NCBI GenBank assembly: GCA_011503125.2
Contig: WWBZ02000051.1
Coordinates: 2,294,001 to 2,358,000 of the forward strand
Origin: Botryosphaeria dothidea
Lineage: Eukaryota; Ascomycota; Dothideomycetes; Botryosphaeriales; Botryosphaeriaceae
DNA: 64,000 nt
Direction: 5' to 3'
Shown: positions 24,005 to 34,077 of the stretch, in pieces
Numbering within the stretch: the stretch's first letter is position 1
Layout of the letters: each line of letters starts with the position of its first letter
Position numbers and translations under genes: made by a program
The notes under the pieces: generated by a model
Database searches by the model: none
Seen by the model: only the letters and a program-made list of their open reading frames with translations
Told to the model about the DNA's origin: nothing

Positions 24005-24871
24005 TGGTGGAGGTGCACTTACCTCAGTGCGCCTGAGAACATGCCGATGCCTGCGATGGTCAGGACCGTTCCGATGACGTCGAATTTCTTGACGGCTTCC
24101 CAGGACATCTTCTCCTTCTGCGTGTGATCGACTGGAACGGCGAGAACAGCAATGGCTACGACAACGACATAGATGATTGCGAGCAGGAAGAAGCTCGCCC
24201 TCCAGTTGAATAGCTGCGTCGCAATGCCGGAGAAGATGCTACCAAACACGAAGCCCATAGGGTTCCCTGCACTAAAGCAGGCAAAGACTTTATTCTTCCG
24301 CTTGGATGGCCGCTGATAGATGTTGCCGAGCATACCCTGAGCCGGCGGGACAGCGGCGGCAGACATGAGACCCATAACGCCATTCAAGATGTCGATCTGA
24401 AGCGGCGTCTTGGAGAAACCGGAGGCCAAAGCGAAGACGGCGAAGAGGGCCATGCTGCCGATGAACAGTGTCTTTCGACCGAACAGATCAGCTAGTCTGC
24501 CGAAGAAGAGGAGAAACGAGCCAGAAGCAAGACTGTATGATGGTGTTAGCGCATGAGCAGTATAAGAGCGGTATCTGAATTATGACGCACGAAGAAGAAC
24601 CAGCGAGCCAGGTGAGCTCTGCAGTTGTCATGTTCAAATCATTCTGAACTTGCGATGTGAGCACAGTAATAGCGCCGTTCAGCAGAGACGACATGGCAAT
24701 CGCCATGGTCGCTACCGAAACGAAGAGAATCTCTTGAACGGTGGAGGAGAACACATCGGGCCTGGCTTCATCGTTGACCGGAGCGGGCGCGTCTGTAGAA
24801 CTCGTCACGCCATTCGCCTTCTCGCCAAGCGTGGTATCGTCCAATCTCTGGATATCCTCATTCTCGGCCAT
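23073..24871 (-). CDS. MFS transporter, 14-TM drug:H+ antiporter (DHA2) type
   Basis: Exons 24871-24591, 24532-24023 and 23931-23073 join in frame to 549 residues. An acidic cytosolic N-terminus (MAENEDIQRLDD) is followed by TM1 (QEILFVSVATMAIAMSSLLNG), loop LTWLAGSSSLASGSF, and motif A FFGRLADLFGRK between TM2 and TM3. About 14 hydrophobic spans follow. Motif C is not sharp. The hydrophilic tail after LRIGVQ is Gly/Ser/Glu-rich. Such plasma-membrane proton antiporters expel small molecules or drugs; the substrate cannot be told. Intron 2 (23932-24022) carries a long (GT)n repeat. No biosynthetic gene lies beside it, so a dedicated cluster exporter role is unlikely. Confidence 0.88.
23961..24003. 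repeat. (GT)21 dinucleotide microsatellite
   Basis: About 21 uninterrupted GT units, with further imperfect units just before. On the coding strand it is (CA)n occupying half of MFS intron 2, about 20 bp from the donor site. Confidence 0.95.
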
Positions 24872-25410
24872 GGCTGTGGACAGCGCGGAAAACACACCAA
24901 GGTCACTGTTGGAAAAGCATGGTGGAGGTTGGGGCAGCGCTACATTTTTTGCGAAGTCGGGAAGGCGATTATCAGCAGAGCGGGGGAAATTCCGCCGGTT
25001 GATCAGAGCACGTAAGGCGGCTCCTGTGTAGCTGCAGGTGTTTAGTCGCCGAAGTCCGCTTTCGGCAACCCGATCCGGCATTATGACTCGGCAAGTCCGA
25101 TAACCGGGAGACCACCAATCGTAAACCCGAAGATACACGCGTCCAACGCGTCCGTGATGAAGCTGTTGGTATTCAGGTCTTGAAGTCCTATTGAAAACAT
25201 CAACGCATAAGTCTAGAGCCACCATCGCTCATAAATACAAGCGTTACACATGGTCTGCGGGATTCCCGAATACTAAAAGCTACAAAGATCAGCACTTGAT
25301 CTTCGGCTTGGAGATTGGTGACCACAAAAAATAAACTGAAAAAATACATGCCCCATCAGCAGTGTCGGAAGAACAGCTTCGGGGATGGCACATGGGAGCC
25401 GAAGCGTGAA
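24872..25410. other. Intergenic: MFS promoter and Cyc2 3' UTR
   Basis: 539 bp. The upstream ORF extension of the MFS frame lacks a better ATG. No other gene seen. Confidence 0.5.
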
Positions 25411-26475
25411 TCATAGCTTCCAGACCTTCCAGTCCCTGAGGTCCATTTTCGATAATGCCCCTCTTAGAGGACCCTGGACTTCGCCTTGTTCAGCCCAAAC
25501 TTTCCGGCCAGACCAGTAACCTAGGAATCCTTCTGGACCAGATATCAGGATGAGCCGAGACCCGGGAGTTTGCGCGGCAATCGCTTTGTCGGACTGTTGC
25601 AATATCTTTGCAACCTGGCCCGGCTGTATGAAGCTCATCTCTTCATCGACGAAGTAATCCACAGCCAACTGTTGACCAGGTGCAGCATGTTGCTTCAGCG
25701 CCTCAATTTCCCTCACAATGATCCCCTTCTCTGCCTCCTCTGCGCTGCGGTCTTTTTTATATTCTTGCTTCCCCATTCCCAACCATCTCCTCCACCCGCC
25801 ACTTGATCCTTCACCCTCCGTATCGCTCCTCCCTCCCACGCAATCTTCCCTCCGCCGACTCGCCCACAAGACCCGCATTCGCGACTCCCCGCCCCTCATT
25901 TGCAACGCCCTCGCCACCTGCAACGCCGGCGCAATGCCCGTCCCGCCGCACAAGAACAACACCTCGCGCACATCGTCCGGCAGCGCAAACTCGACGTGCG
26001 GGCCGCGCAGCTCGACGCTGGCGCCCTCCGGCAGGCGGTGCAAATAGCCCGAGACCTCACCCGCCCTCTCTCTTCGTATCCAAAAGCGGAGTTCCGCGGC
26101 GGAGGCGTCTTGACTATCAGTCGGCGAAGGCGGCAGCGGCGTGTACGCGCGGGCGATCTGCAGCTGCGGCTGCTTCGCCTCGACGCTCCAGACGGCGCGC
26201 GTCCAGAAGTCGCGCAGGTCCTGCTGGGTGGCGGCGTGCGGGTCGTTGCGGGCGCGGAGGGTGAAGAGCGTGCTGGTTGGGGAGACGGGCTCTTTTGACG
26301 CGATGGTGTAGCGCGAGAAGCGGAGCGGGTGCAGCGTGCTCGATTCGGCGGAGAAGTCGTCCCTGGGCGTGGCCCAATAGCGGTAGCCGAAGCCGCCGAC
26401 GGCGCTGCCGCCTAGCACGAGAAGGACGCCGGCATTGGGGCGGAGGGAGGCGTGAAGGATGTGTGGGCGCGACAT
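25411..26475 (-). CDS. CYC2: Cyc2-like mitochondrial FAD/NAD(P)-binding oxidoreductase
   Basis: A single exon of 354 residues. The N-terminus (SRPHILHASLRPNAGVLLVL) has the Arg-rich presequence and hydrophobic anchor of an inner-membrane protein (TM about 17-33). A ferredoxin-reductase fold follows: RAYTPLPP (FAD-binding RxYTPLP type), GEVSGYLHRLPEGASVELRGP, NAD-binding CGGTGIAPALQVARAL, and LISGPEGFLGYWSG near the end. Length and layout match fungal Cyc2, which in yeast reduces heme so that cytochrome c heme lyase can attach it. A plain NADH-cytochrome b5 reductase is the alternative, but the GPEGF/W end and the long variable insert favour Cyc2. It is adjacent to another mitochondrial redox gene on the same strand, 170 bp away. 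Confidence 0.75.
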   Translation of the reverse strand: MSRPHILHASLRPNAGVLLVLGGSAVGGFGYRYWATPRDDFSAESSTLHPLRFSRYTIASKEPVSPTSTLFTLRARNDPHAATQQDLRDFWTRAVWSVEAKQPQLQIARAYTPLPPSPTDSQDASAAELRFWIRRERAGEVSGYLHRLPEGASVELRGPHVEFALPDDVREVLFLCGGTGIAPALQVARALQMRGGESRMRVLWASRRREDCVGGRSDTEGEGSSGGWRRWLGMGKQEYKKDRSAEEAEKGIIVREIEALKQHAAPGQQLAVDYFVDEEMSFIQPGQVAKILQQSDKAIAAQTPGSRLILISGPEGFLGYWSGRKVWAEQGEVQGPLRGALSKMDLRDWKVWKL

Positions 26476-26645
26476 TCACGGCGAGAATGGCGGTAGAGGT
26501 GTGGTGGGAAAGAGTTGAAGGTGAGTGCAGAGAAGCTTCATGGCCGAGAGTTTGGCGGGAGCATAACTCAGCCCTATCGCCACGGCCATCCGCCCCACTA
26601 AATTTTCTACCAGGCATGTCTATGATGAACTCATGCTTTCGGTCT

Positions 26646-27823
26646 TCACAATCTAAGGATGGTGCGGGCATCGTCGTCTTCGATGCCGCCTCTAAACAGC
26701 TCTTTTATCACCTTTCCATGCACAATGGTTTGTTCCACCACACCTTCTACTTGCTCCGGGCCAACCCGGCCATACCAGATGCCTTTTCCTGCCAATGGAT
26801 GTCCAGCCTCCTTCAGTGTCTTCGGAATATAAATAATCACGTTCCCTGCGTACTTGTGACCTCCAATGTGGCTGATCAATCCCACGCTCGCCGACAGCGC
26901 TGAGCCATGATGCAGTTCCAAGTCCGGCTGTGGGCGAATATCAATTCCCTTGACTTTCAGTTTCTCCTCAAACTCTTCGCGTAGTAGAGGCCCAAGAATC
27001 CCGCAGCGGGCGTCTCTCCCGCCGTGCCCGCAGATGAGCACCAGTACCTCATCCACGTCCCGCACACCAGGGAAATTTTCCTGCAGCTTCTCGTCCCTCA
27101 CTAGCTTTGCTTGTTTCTCCGATGACAAAACATCCTTGTGCATTCTGTGGAGCTGCTTTGGTTTTGCAAAACCTCGTATAAAATTCTTAACCGAGTCGCC
27201 GGCCAACGGTATCGACGAGATGTACTTGAAGCTCGGAAAGAGGTAGGCGGAGGCAGAATCGTGCGAGGAGGATGCGGCAGGAAATGAGACATTCGTGATG
27301 GAGATGTTATGGTAGGGCTACCAGCAGGTAGTTAGCAGACAGGCTTGAGTAGAGCAACCGGCGCGCAAGATGGAGCATGTACAGGCATTGTGCATGAGCC
27401 TGCTGGCTGTGTGGACGCAGACCCAAAGCATTTGCGCATCCCCATCGCACGCCGTGCTCATCCGTAGTGGAGACCAACATCAGTGAGTTCTCCCTTCCGT
27501 CCGAGTAATTCCTTGACCTTGCGCTGGAAATGCGCGTTATCTTCCTCCTCTATCCGGCTTTTCCAGTCGTCCTTCCCGGTGGCGATGAGGAGTTGCTCGG
27601 CATAGGCACCCATAGTGCCATTGAGATTTTGCTTATGGTCTATCTCAAGGCCTTCGGGAAATGACGGCATCGGACGGCATGAGCATGTTGGCGACGGACA
27701 TGATTCTACGACGGGAAACGGCGCGGTGTCGAATGACGGGATGGGGATGCTCCTGCGTGTCGCATTAGGGCGCGGATAGGAGGCGGTGAAGAGAGAACGA
27801 CGAGAGCACCGCCAGAAAGACAT
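26646..27823 (-). CDS. AIM32: Aim32-like thioredoxin-fold (sucrase/ferredoxin-like) protein
   Basis: Exons 27823-27479 and 27317-26646 join in phase 0 to 338 residues. The first 30 residues are Arg/Ser-rich, fitting mitochondrial import. The N-terminal block holds CSCRPMPSFPEGLEIDHKQN, with the cysteines of the family. After the intron come PYHNISITNVSFP, the Fe-S ligand-type segment LVLICGHGGRDARCG, and HIGGHKYAGNVIIY, whose spaced Cys and His ligands are the hallmark of Aim32/Apd1 [2Fe-2S] proteins. Yeast Aim32 acts in the mitochondrial matrix and intermembrane space in redox quality control of imported proteins. The donor GTTGGT is weak, but the join restores the conserved text exactly. 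It shares a 252-bp divergent promoter with the SDR-like gene. Confidence 0.88.
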
Positions 27824-28075
27824 GGTGCAGCAGCGCAGCAGAATGCGTTCTCAGAGGAGACTGCGGCGGACATGTTTTTGATATGGGCGAGTTGCAGCCT
27901 GCGTCATGGCTCTCCGCTCGGTCTTGGGGCTCGGGCTCGGCTGATCGCGCGCTCGCCAGTAGCCCCGACGCGGCTCTGGCTCCTCTGCCGTCGCGTCTCC
28001 CTCTCAGTCTTCGAACGCGCAGCGCAATGTGCCCAAACATCCCCCAGGCATCTCATCACTCGTGACCGCGCATCG
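27824..28075. promoter_or_regulatory. Divergent promoter: AIM32 / SDR-like gene
   Basis: 252 bp between the ATGs. GC-rich without a TATA box. The SDR-like frame stays open back to an upstream ATG at 27872, but the 28076 ATG gives the more usual spacing. Confidence 0.45.
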
Positions 28076-29459
28076 ATGGCTTCGCCACCGCCTGCGTCGT
28101 CCGCATCCGCGACTGAGGCCTCCGCACCGCAGACATCCGGCGGAACAGCAGCCGCGGCCTCGTCGCAACGACCAGCTCGGCCTCGGTCTCCGCGTTTCCC
28201 GCCGCACAACGCCCCGCGCGTCTGGTTCTTGACGAATGGCACATCGCCCATTAGCATTGCCCTGGCCACCCAAATCCTTGACCACGGAGACTATGTCGTA
28301 GCCGGCGTGCTGCCTGCTGAGTTTGAGCGCGAGAGCGGCCGCAGTGAGGAATTCCGCGATTTCCTCGACAAGGTCAGCAGCGCCGACGGCGACAAGCAAC
28401 GCTGGAAGGAAAGGCTGCGCGTCGTTAGCTTGGATGCCAGGTAAGGTGCGCCGAGTCTTGCCTGTGCTTATCAATGCTTCGCTTTCTCATTCCGCCCCAC
28501 GTGATCTTCAAGCGTTGTTGCTGACGAACTCCCTCAGAGTCATCGGTCAGTGTCAGGCCGCTGTTGCAGAGGCCGTCGATGCTTTTGGCAAGGTGGACGT
28601 GCTGCTGGGGTGCTCCACCGAGACCGTTGTAGGCACGGTCGAGGAGCTGGCACAGTCGACACGTACCATGAACCTCGTCCGTGACCAATTCGAGACCACC
28701 TTCTTCTCCAATGTCAACATCATTAAAGCCGTGCTGCCCATCATGCGGGCTGCCAAGAATGGCCACATCATCATGCTGACAGGAACGACGGGCCACTTGG
28801 GGACTCCTGGGCTTGGCATGTACTGTGCCTCCCAGTGGGCCATCGAAGGGTATTGTGATGTGAGCCCGAATTGAAAATAAGCCAGGACGTACAGCATGCT
28901 AATGGAAGGAATGCAGAGTCTGGCGTACGAAATTGCGCCGTTCAATATCAAAATGTCCATCGTCCAGCCAAATATGGAAGTCAACGTTTTGACCAATCGC
29001 ATCACGTCGGCCCCGCCAATGGAGGAATACGCGCCAGACGTCAATCCAGCACCTCTGTGTCGCGAACTTTTCAGCGGCTTGCTGGACAAGCTGGATACAA
29101 GATCAGTTGGGTTCGCAAACCAGCCTTCCCCATCTGCTGACGATGAGGGTCCATCTCCGGCAAGCACAGCAAATGTGCATTCCACGGGTGATCTGTTATC
29201 ATCTTCCACAATCACCTCATTGTATCCAATGCTAGACCCAGCCGTGCGATCGTCCTTAATAGCCGAGACGGTGCATGCCCTTACCGCTATAGGCGGCCAC
29301 GACAACCCGCCGGCCCGACATATCGTAGGATTCGAAGGCGTCGCCAGTGTCAAGGAAAAGCTTAAAACGGTAAGCGAGGAACTTGAAGATTTCAATGAGG
29401 TGAGTGGCGCGGTCGATATTGGCAAGGGCGAGGATGCAATGGATGTTGCTCAGGGCTGA
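28076..29459 (+). CDS. Short-chain dehydrogenase/reductase-like protein with degenerate active site
   Basis: Exons 28076-28440, 28538-28859 and 28917-29459 encode 409 residues. An Ala/Pro/Ser-rich tail of about 45 residues precedes a Rossmann fold: RVWFLTNGTSPISIALATQIL (cofactor loop), GKVDVLLGCST, then TTFFSNVNIIKAVLPIMR and HIIMLTGTTGHLGTPGLGMYC. The usual TGxxxGIG glycine loop is changed to TNGTSPIS. The catalytic YxxxK reads Y217-C-A-S-Q221, so the proton-relay lysine is glutamine. A C-terminal extension of about 140 residues ends in an acidic helix. The fold is clear; the substrate is unknown. The losses suggest a non-catalytic or NAD(P)-sensing role, or a poor enzyme. Intron 2 has a clear GCTAATG branch site. 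Confidence 0.8.
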
Positions 29460-30050
29460 ATGCTGGTTGTTCAGCGAGTGCAATATATTCTCATTCTGCC
29501 GCTTTTCATGGGTATTTGCTCCCCTGCTCAGCTGCCTGCATAGGGCTGTGATTGTGTCTTAATCCGCATATCTATATATATCAATGCTGCTAAGATCGCC
29601 CGGGGCGCCACAGCGGGGTGGAGTCCCACCAAACCTCAACGCGGACCGCTCCGCCCCGCCCCAGATGATCCGCATCACGATTTTTTATTCTACTTCTAAC
29701 CAGTTGTTGTGTGGCTATTTCCTATGATGATCGTCGCCGTTTCATGTTTCCGGGGCTCGTGAGCAGGTTTTCCAGGCTCGGACTCCAATCAGAAGGATCT
29801 GGCCCCTGCTCCCACCTCACGTTCAATCACCATTCTGCGCAAATCTGCTCAGTCGGGCCAATCTTCCAGGCACGCTAACGATTCTCTCTTTACGCAACAC
29901 CTGAGGAGTTTGCCTATATATACCTACCTTCACTCAGCCTCCATCGACTTTCCTCCCCATCGCCTCGGCTTCCAGTTTTCGAGCAGCAACAGCAACTCGG
30001 ACCTCCCCTTTTGACTAAGACTAAGAACCCCCTTCTTTCTCTTGCTCAAG
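29460..30050. other. Promoter region of the peroxidase gene
   Basis: 591 bp without a gene. The right part has a TATA box and a CT-rich leader (29940-30040), as expected for an inducible secreted enzyme. Confidence 0.55.
29915..29922 (+). promoter_or_regulatory. TATA box of the peroxidase gene
   Basis: TATATATA about 130 bp upstream of the ATG at 30051, followed by a CT-rich leader. Confidence 0.6.
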
Positions 30051-31561
30051 ATGAAGTGCATCTCCATCGTCACCTTCCTCTTGGCCATTGTCACTATGAC
30101 CATGGCCCAAGAGGAGTGGGATCATACCAGCTGGTTTAAGAACCGCAAATACCCTGTCGGCGCCGACCACACCAACGCCTCTCCGGACCAGATCCCTGCC
30201 TCCGGTTCTAACTCGACGCCATTCGATGCACATGACCAGCTTGTCGACATCAACAGCGTTCACGAGTTCATCCACCCCGGCCCTCAGGACGCTCGTGGTC
30301 CTTGTTCTGCTCTCAATGCCCTCGCGAATCAGTAAGCACGTTCCTCACTCTCCTTCCAAGGACCAATGACATCTACACTCCTCCAGCGGCTACATTTCCC
30401 ATGATGGCGTCACCAACTTCGATGAACTTCGCGACGCTCTGGTCGACGGTAAGTCTACTGCTTCACCTAACATCGCGGGCTGTATGTTGACATTGCCTGC
30501 AGTCTTCGCCTTCGATGTCGGCATGGCAGAGTTCTTTCTCTGGCATGCGCTGGCTGCCAGCGGTAGTGCTGACATGTGGACGCTCTCTATCGGCGGACAT
30601 CACCCGCGCACCGAGCTGAACGCCACCTACAATTTGACCGGTCCCACTCGTGGTCTCAGCGGCACTCACGTCAACTTTGAGACCGATGGCTCTCCTACCC
30701 GCTGGGACCTTTATGATCCTCGTAGCGGCGACCCTGACGATGTCAATATGAATATCGACTTCTTCAAGCAGCTCTACGACAGGCTGGCTGGCGTTGCTGA
30801 CGACGAGGTCGATTACAACTTGACCATCGTAACTCAGTACAAACTGGACCGTATCCTGGACAGCGTCAAGAACAACCCCAATATGTTCATGAGTCCGAGC
30901 AATGCTGTGATCGGATCTACGGTCTCATACCTCTTGATATCCAACGTGCTGGCCAACCACAGTGCCGAGAAGCCAGATGGCCGTCTGGACCGTGAGACCC
31001 TCAAATCGTTCTTTGCTGTCACCGAAGACCACCAAGGTGGCCTTCAATACGTAAGTCAACTCTCTTGCTTTGGTTCCTTGACGGTAAGTGCTGACAATCG
31101 CATAGACCCCCGGTGCTGAACAGATTCCCTGCAACTGGTACCGCCGCCACTCAAGCCGCCCGTACACGATCCAGGATCTCAACGAGGACATCCGCTACAT
31201 GTTCACGAGGAACCCGGACTTGCTCAACAAGTACTTCGTCGGTGGTAATGCCAACAGCACGGCAGGCAACTGGGTATCGCTCGATATCGGAAAGATGAGC
31301 GGTGGTAATTACACCCTTGATTCGATCCTGAGCAAACCCAACCACCCGATCTGCTTCGCGGTCGCCTCCGGTCCCGAGTTCACAGCACCCTACATCAAGG
31401 CCCTGTACAAGGATGTCGTCCCTATTTATGATCTCCTGGACGAGAAGGTTGTGCCGCTGACGAAGCCGCTCAACTGCCCCCACTGGTATCACCTCGACTA
31501 TTCGCTGTTCGATGAGCTGAAGGGCTACAAGATGAGCTTGACCTGGGATGAGGAGCGGTAG
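30051..31561 (+). CDS. Secreted heme-thiolate peroxidase (chloroperoxidase/peroxygenase family)
   Basis: Exons 30051-30331, 30387-30448, 30503-31050 and 31106-31561 give 448 residues. Residues 1-19 are a signal peptide (MKCISIVTFLLAIVTMTMA). The proximal heme motif RGPCSALNALANHGYIS supplies Cys85, the expected thiolate ligand; the family usually has Pro-Cys-Pro, here PCS. Splicing the first intron restores the ANHG text, which supports the model. Several N-glycosylation sites (NATYNLT, YNLT, NHS) fit secretion. It is longer than classical chloroperoxidase, resembling the longer ascomycete peroxygenase-like group. Members use H2O2 to halogenate or oxygenate small molecules; the substrate is not predictable. 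An AA9 monooxygenase follows on the same strand. Confidence 0.88.
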
Positions 31562-32832
31562 TGCAAAAGCGGTGATGGTTAAATGGTCAAGAGACGACGT
31601 TGGATGTCTGGTTTCTGTTTTGGGCGTTTGGTTTTCCTGTGGCAGCGTCCCAGGATACGAGAGCGGCAGGGGGCGTAGGCAGGTGCAGGGGCCATGGCGA
31701 ATAGGAGAGGGGCCCGAAACTCCTTTGCGACGGCGCGCATGGCTTCCTGTGGTCGTTCTGCAGACCTACAATCCGAATCTTCTGCGTAACATGTTCCGTT
31801 TCTGGGTTTGGGGCGGTATTGTCCACCAATAAGGGCTGACACGATTAGGGATGTTTGCTTGGCAGGCGGCGGGAAGACAGACAGTGGTGGCCGACGGGCC
31901 GACAAGTCGCCTGGGCATCTCGCGCTTCTGCCTTCGATTAATTGCACCTCCACCCTCTCCCACACCAGTGTCACCACCCAGACCACCCCAGCCCACTGAT
32001 CGTCTGCCGTCCCTTCCCAACGCGTCGCCCGTTGCCATGCGCGAAACAGGACAAGCCTCGGTTGCGCGCTCTTAAAACAAGGCCCAAAACGGTGAAGACG
32101 GGGAGAAGCATGATTCTAAGCATGGCCCACCCGATAGCCGGCAGCCGCCACCTCCACAGGCAAGTATCGACGGTCGATCGCGCCTCATTGGTCCTCCGTT
32201 TGCTGTTTCTCCTGTGGTCTTGATGTCTTGTTCTCCTGTTTCTTCAGCCTCCTGCTCTCTCGCTAACGCGCCGTGTCCTCCATTCGACCCGGCCAAGGAA
32301 GCCATTGCAATCCCCTTATGCGATCCATTATGCGTGATGCCGCTGTGCCGCCAGCTTGGCGTGGCTGTTTCGCCGCGTGCCACGGCGACGACTAGGTCCT
32401 GTCTACCGCTTGAACCGCATGCGGCTGCCGATTGGGTGGAAGAATGCCACTGCAGAGCTTGTCAGGTGCTGCGCGCATGCTGGAACCAGGAAACAGACCT
32501 CGACTGGGCGCCTTGACGTGGCAACTGTGGATCAGCTTCGGTAGCAGTGTGCATTCGAGACACCAGCCTTTCATCAAGTGCAATCTAATTCGGGATCCCG
32601 GCCCACTGCCGCTTTGGGCTATTCGTCCTTGGGTCTCTCACGGCTCTGGAGCTATATAATCTGACAAGTCTCACGATCTCTTTCTGCTCTCTACGGCTGG
32701 TCCAACCGACTTCATTCACTGCCTTCTACCGCTTTCGCTTTCTCTCACCAGATTCTCTCTTTCGCCCAGCGCTAGACGCTCCATCAACCACTTTCAAACC
32801 ACCAACCACCCAAACCCACCAAACCAGCAAAA
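31562..32832. other. Long AA9 promoter region, no gene
   Basis: 1.27 kb with only short, unconvincing ORFs. It ends with a TATA box and a long CT-rich leader (32690-32830). Confidence 0.55.
32653..32659 (+). promoter_or_regulatory. TATA box of the AA9 gene
   Basis: TATATAA about 174 bp upstream of the ATG at 32833, with a CT-rich leader between. Confidence 0.6.
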
Positions 32833-33618
32833 ATGCACACCTCCGCTACTCTCTTCGCTGCCGGCGCTATGGTCGCCTCTGTTGCCGCCCACGGCCACGT
32901 CTCTGGTATCGTGGTCAACGGCAAGAGCTTCACGGGCTACGACCCCAGCTTCGCCTACCAGACCCCCGCGCCTGAGGTCCCCGGCTGGACTGCCCAGAAC
33001 CTCGACAACGGCTTCGTTGAGCCCAGCTCGTTCTCCTCCGACGACATCATCTGCCACAAGGAGGCCAAGCCCGGCCAGGCCTACGTCGAGGCCGCCGCCG
33101 GTGACGAGCTCCAGATCCAGTGGAACACCTGGCCCGAGTCCCACAAGGGCCCCGTCATCGACTACATCGCCAGCTGCGGCGGCGACTGCAAGACCGTCGA
33201 CAAGACCTCGCTGTCCTTCGTCAAGTTCCAGGCCAAGGGTCTCGTCTCCGGCAGCTCCCCCGGCACCTGGGCCACCGACGACCTGATCTCCAACAACAAC
33301 ACGCACACGACCACCCTCCCCAAGGACCTCGCTCCCGGCAACTACGTCCTGCGCCACGAGATCATCGCCCTCCACTCGGCCGGCCAGGAGAACGGCGCCC
33401 AGGCCTACCCCCAGTGCATCAACGTCAAGGTCACCGGCTCCGGCAGCACCGAGATCTCGGGCGGCGAGAAGGCCACCGCTTTCTACACCCCCACCGACGC
33501 CGGCATCAAATTCAACCTCTACACCACCTTCGACAGCTACCCCATGCCCGGCCCCGAGCTCTGGTCCGCCGCCGCCGCCAAGGTCCGCCGTCACATGCGT
33601 GACTTCCGCCTCTTCTAA
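32833..33618 (+). CDS. AA9 lytic polysaccharide monooxygenase
   Basis: An intron-free ORF of 261 residues with strongly GC-biased third positions, typical of high expression. Signal peptide 1-19 ends VAA, so mature His1 is His20 of HGHVSG, the first arm of the copper histidine brace. His104 (WPESHKGPVIDY) is the second ligand, and the QAYPQC segment supplies the axial tyrosine environment. Cysteines pair as in AA9 (DDIICHKE with YPQCINV). The protein ends in a short Ala/Arg-rich tail without a cellulose-binding module. AA9 enzymes cleave cellulose or hemicellulose oxidatively outside the cell, using H2O2 or O2. It stands behind a secreted peroxidase gene on the same strand. Confidence 0.96.
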   Translation: MHTSATLFAAGAMVASVAAHGHVSGIVVNGKSFTGYDPSFAYQTPAPEVPGWTAQNLDNGFVEPSSFSSDDIICHKEAKPGQAYVEAAAGDELQIQWNTWPESHKGPVIDYIASCGGDCKTVDKTSLSFVKFQAKGLVSGSSPGTWATDDLISNNNTHTTTLPKDLAPGNYVLRHEIIALHSAGQENGAQAYPQCINVKVTGSGSTEISGGEKATAFYTPTDAGIKFNLYTTFDSYPMPGPELWSAAAAKVRRHMRDFRLF

Positions 33619-34058
33619 GCGAAAGGCTTTTCTTCACTTTGTCAATATTGCTAAAGAGCAGCTCTTTGTGAATACTGTTTAACTTTAAGAAGGGGATTGA
33701 ACGGGGAATTTTAGGAGGATGTGTGGTGGTTTTTAAAAATTTTCTGAGAGAGATTTCTTCTGAGAAGGAGCGAACTTTGCGGCAGTCGAGGTAGTGTCTT
33801 GACTTCGCATGTTCTTTCTTCACAACTTCTTGTACCTACTTAGTTGCGCTGCTGAGCAATGCGATTTCGGTGCCTACAATTTTGCTATCTCCAAGTCTGC
33901 TGTGAAAATCATGGCATTCTAACTTGTGGCTTCTACGAAACTTCACCATGAACATCCAAAACAGTTCCCCTCCATCATTGCCACACACTACATGCGCTCT
34001 GCTATACCCTACTTCACCTAACAGTAAAACACAGAGTTCTTGGCGGTTGAAAGGCCGA

Positions 34059-34077
34059 CCCCCCCCCCCCCCCCCCC
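34059..34077. repeat. Poly-C run of 19
   Basis: Uninterrupted cytosines in a gene-free interval, flanked by GACC-type and TTTC sequence. Long C runs are rare in fungal DNA and are hard to sequence. Confidence 0.9.
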
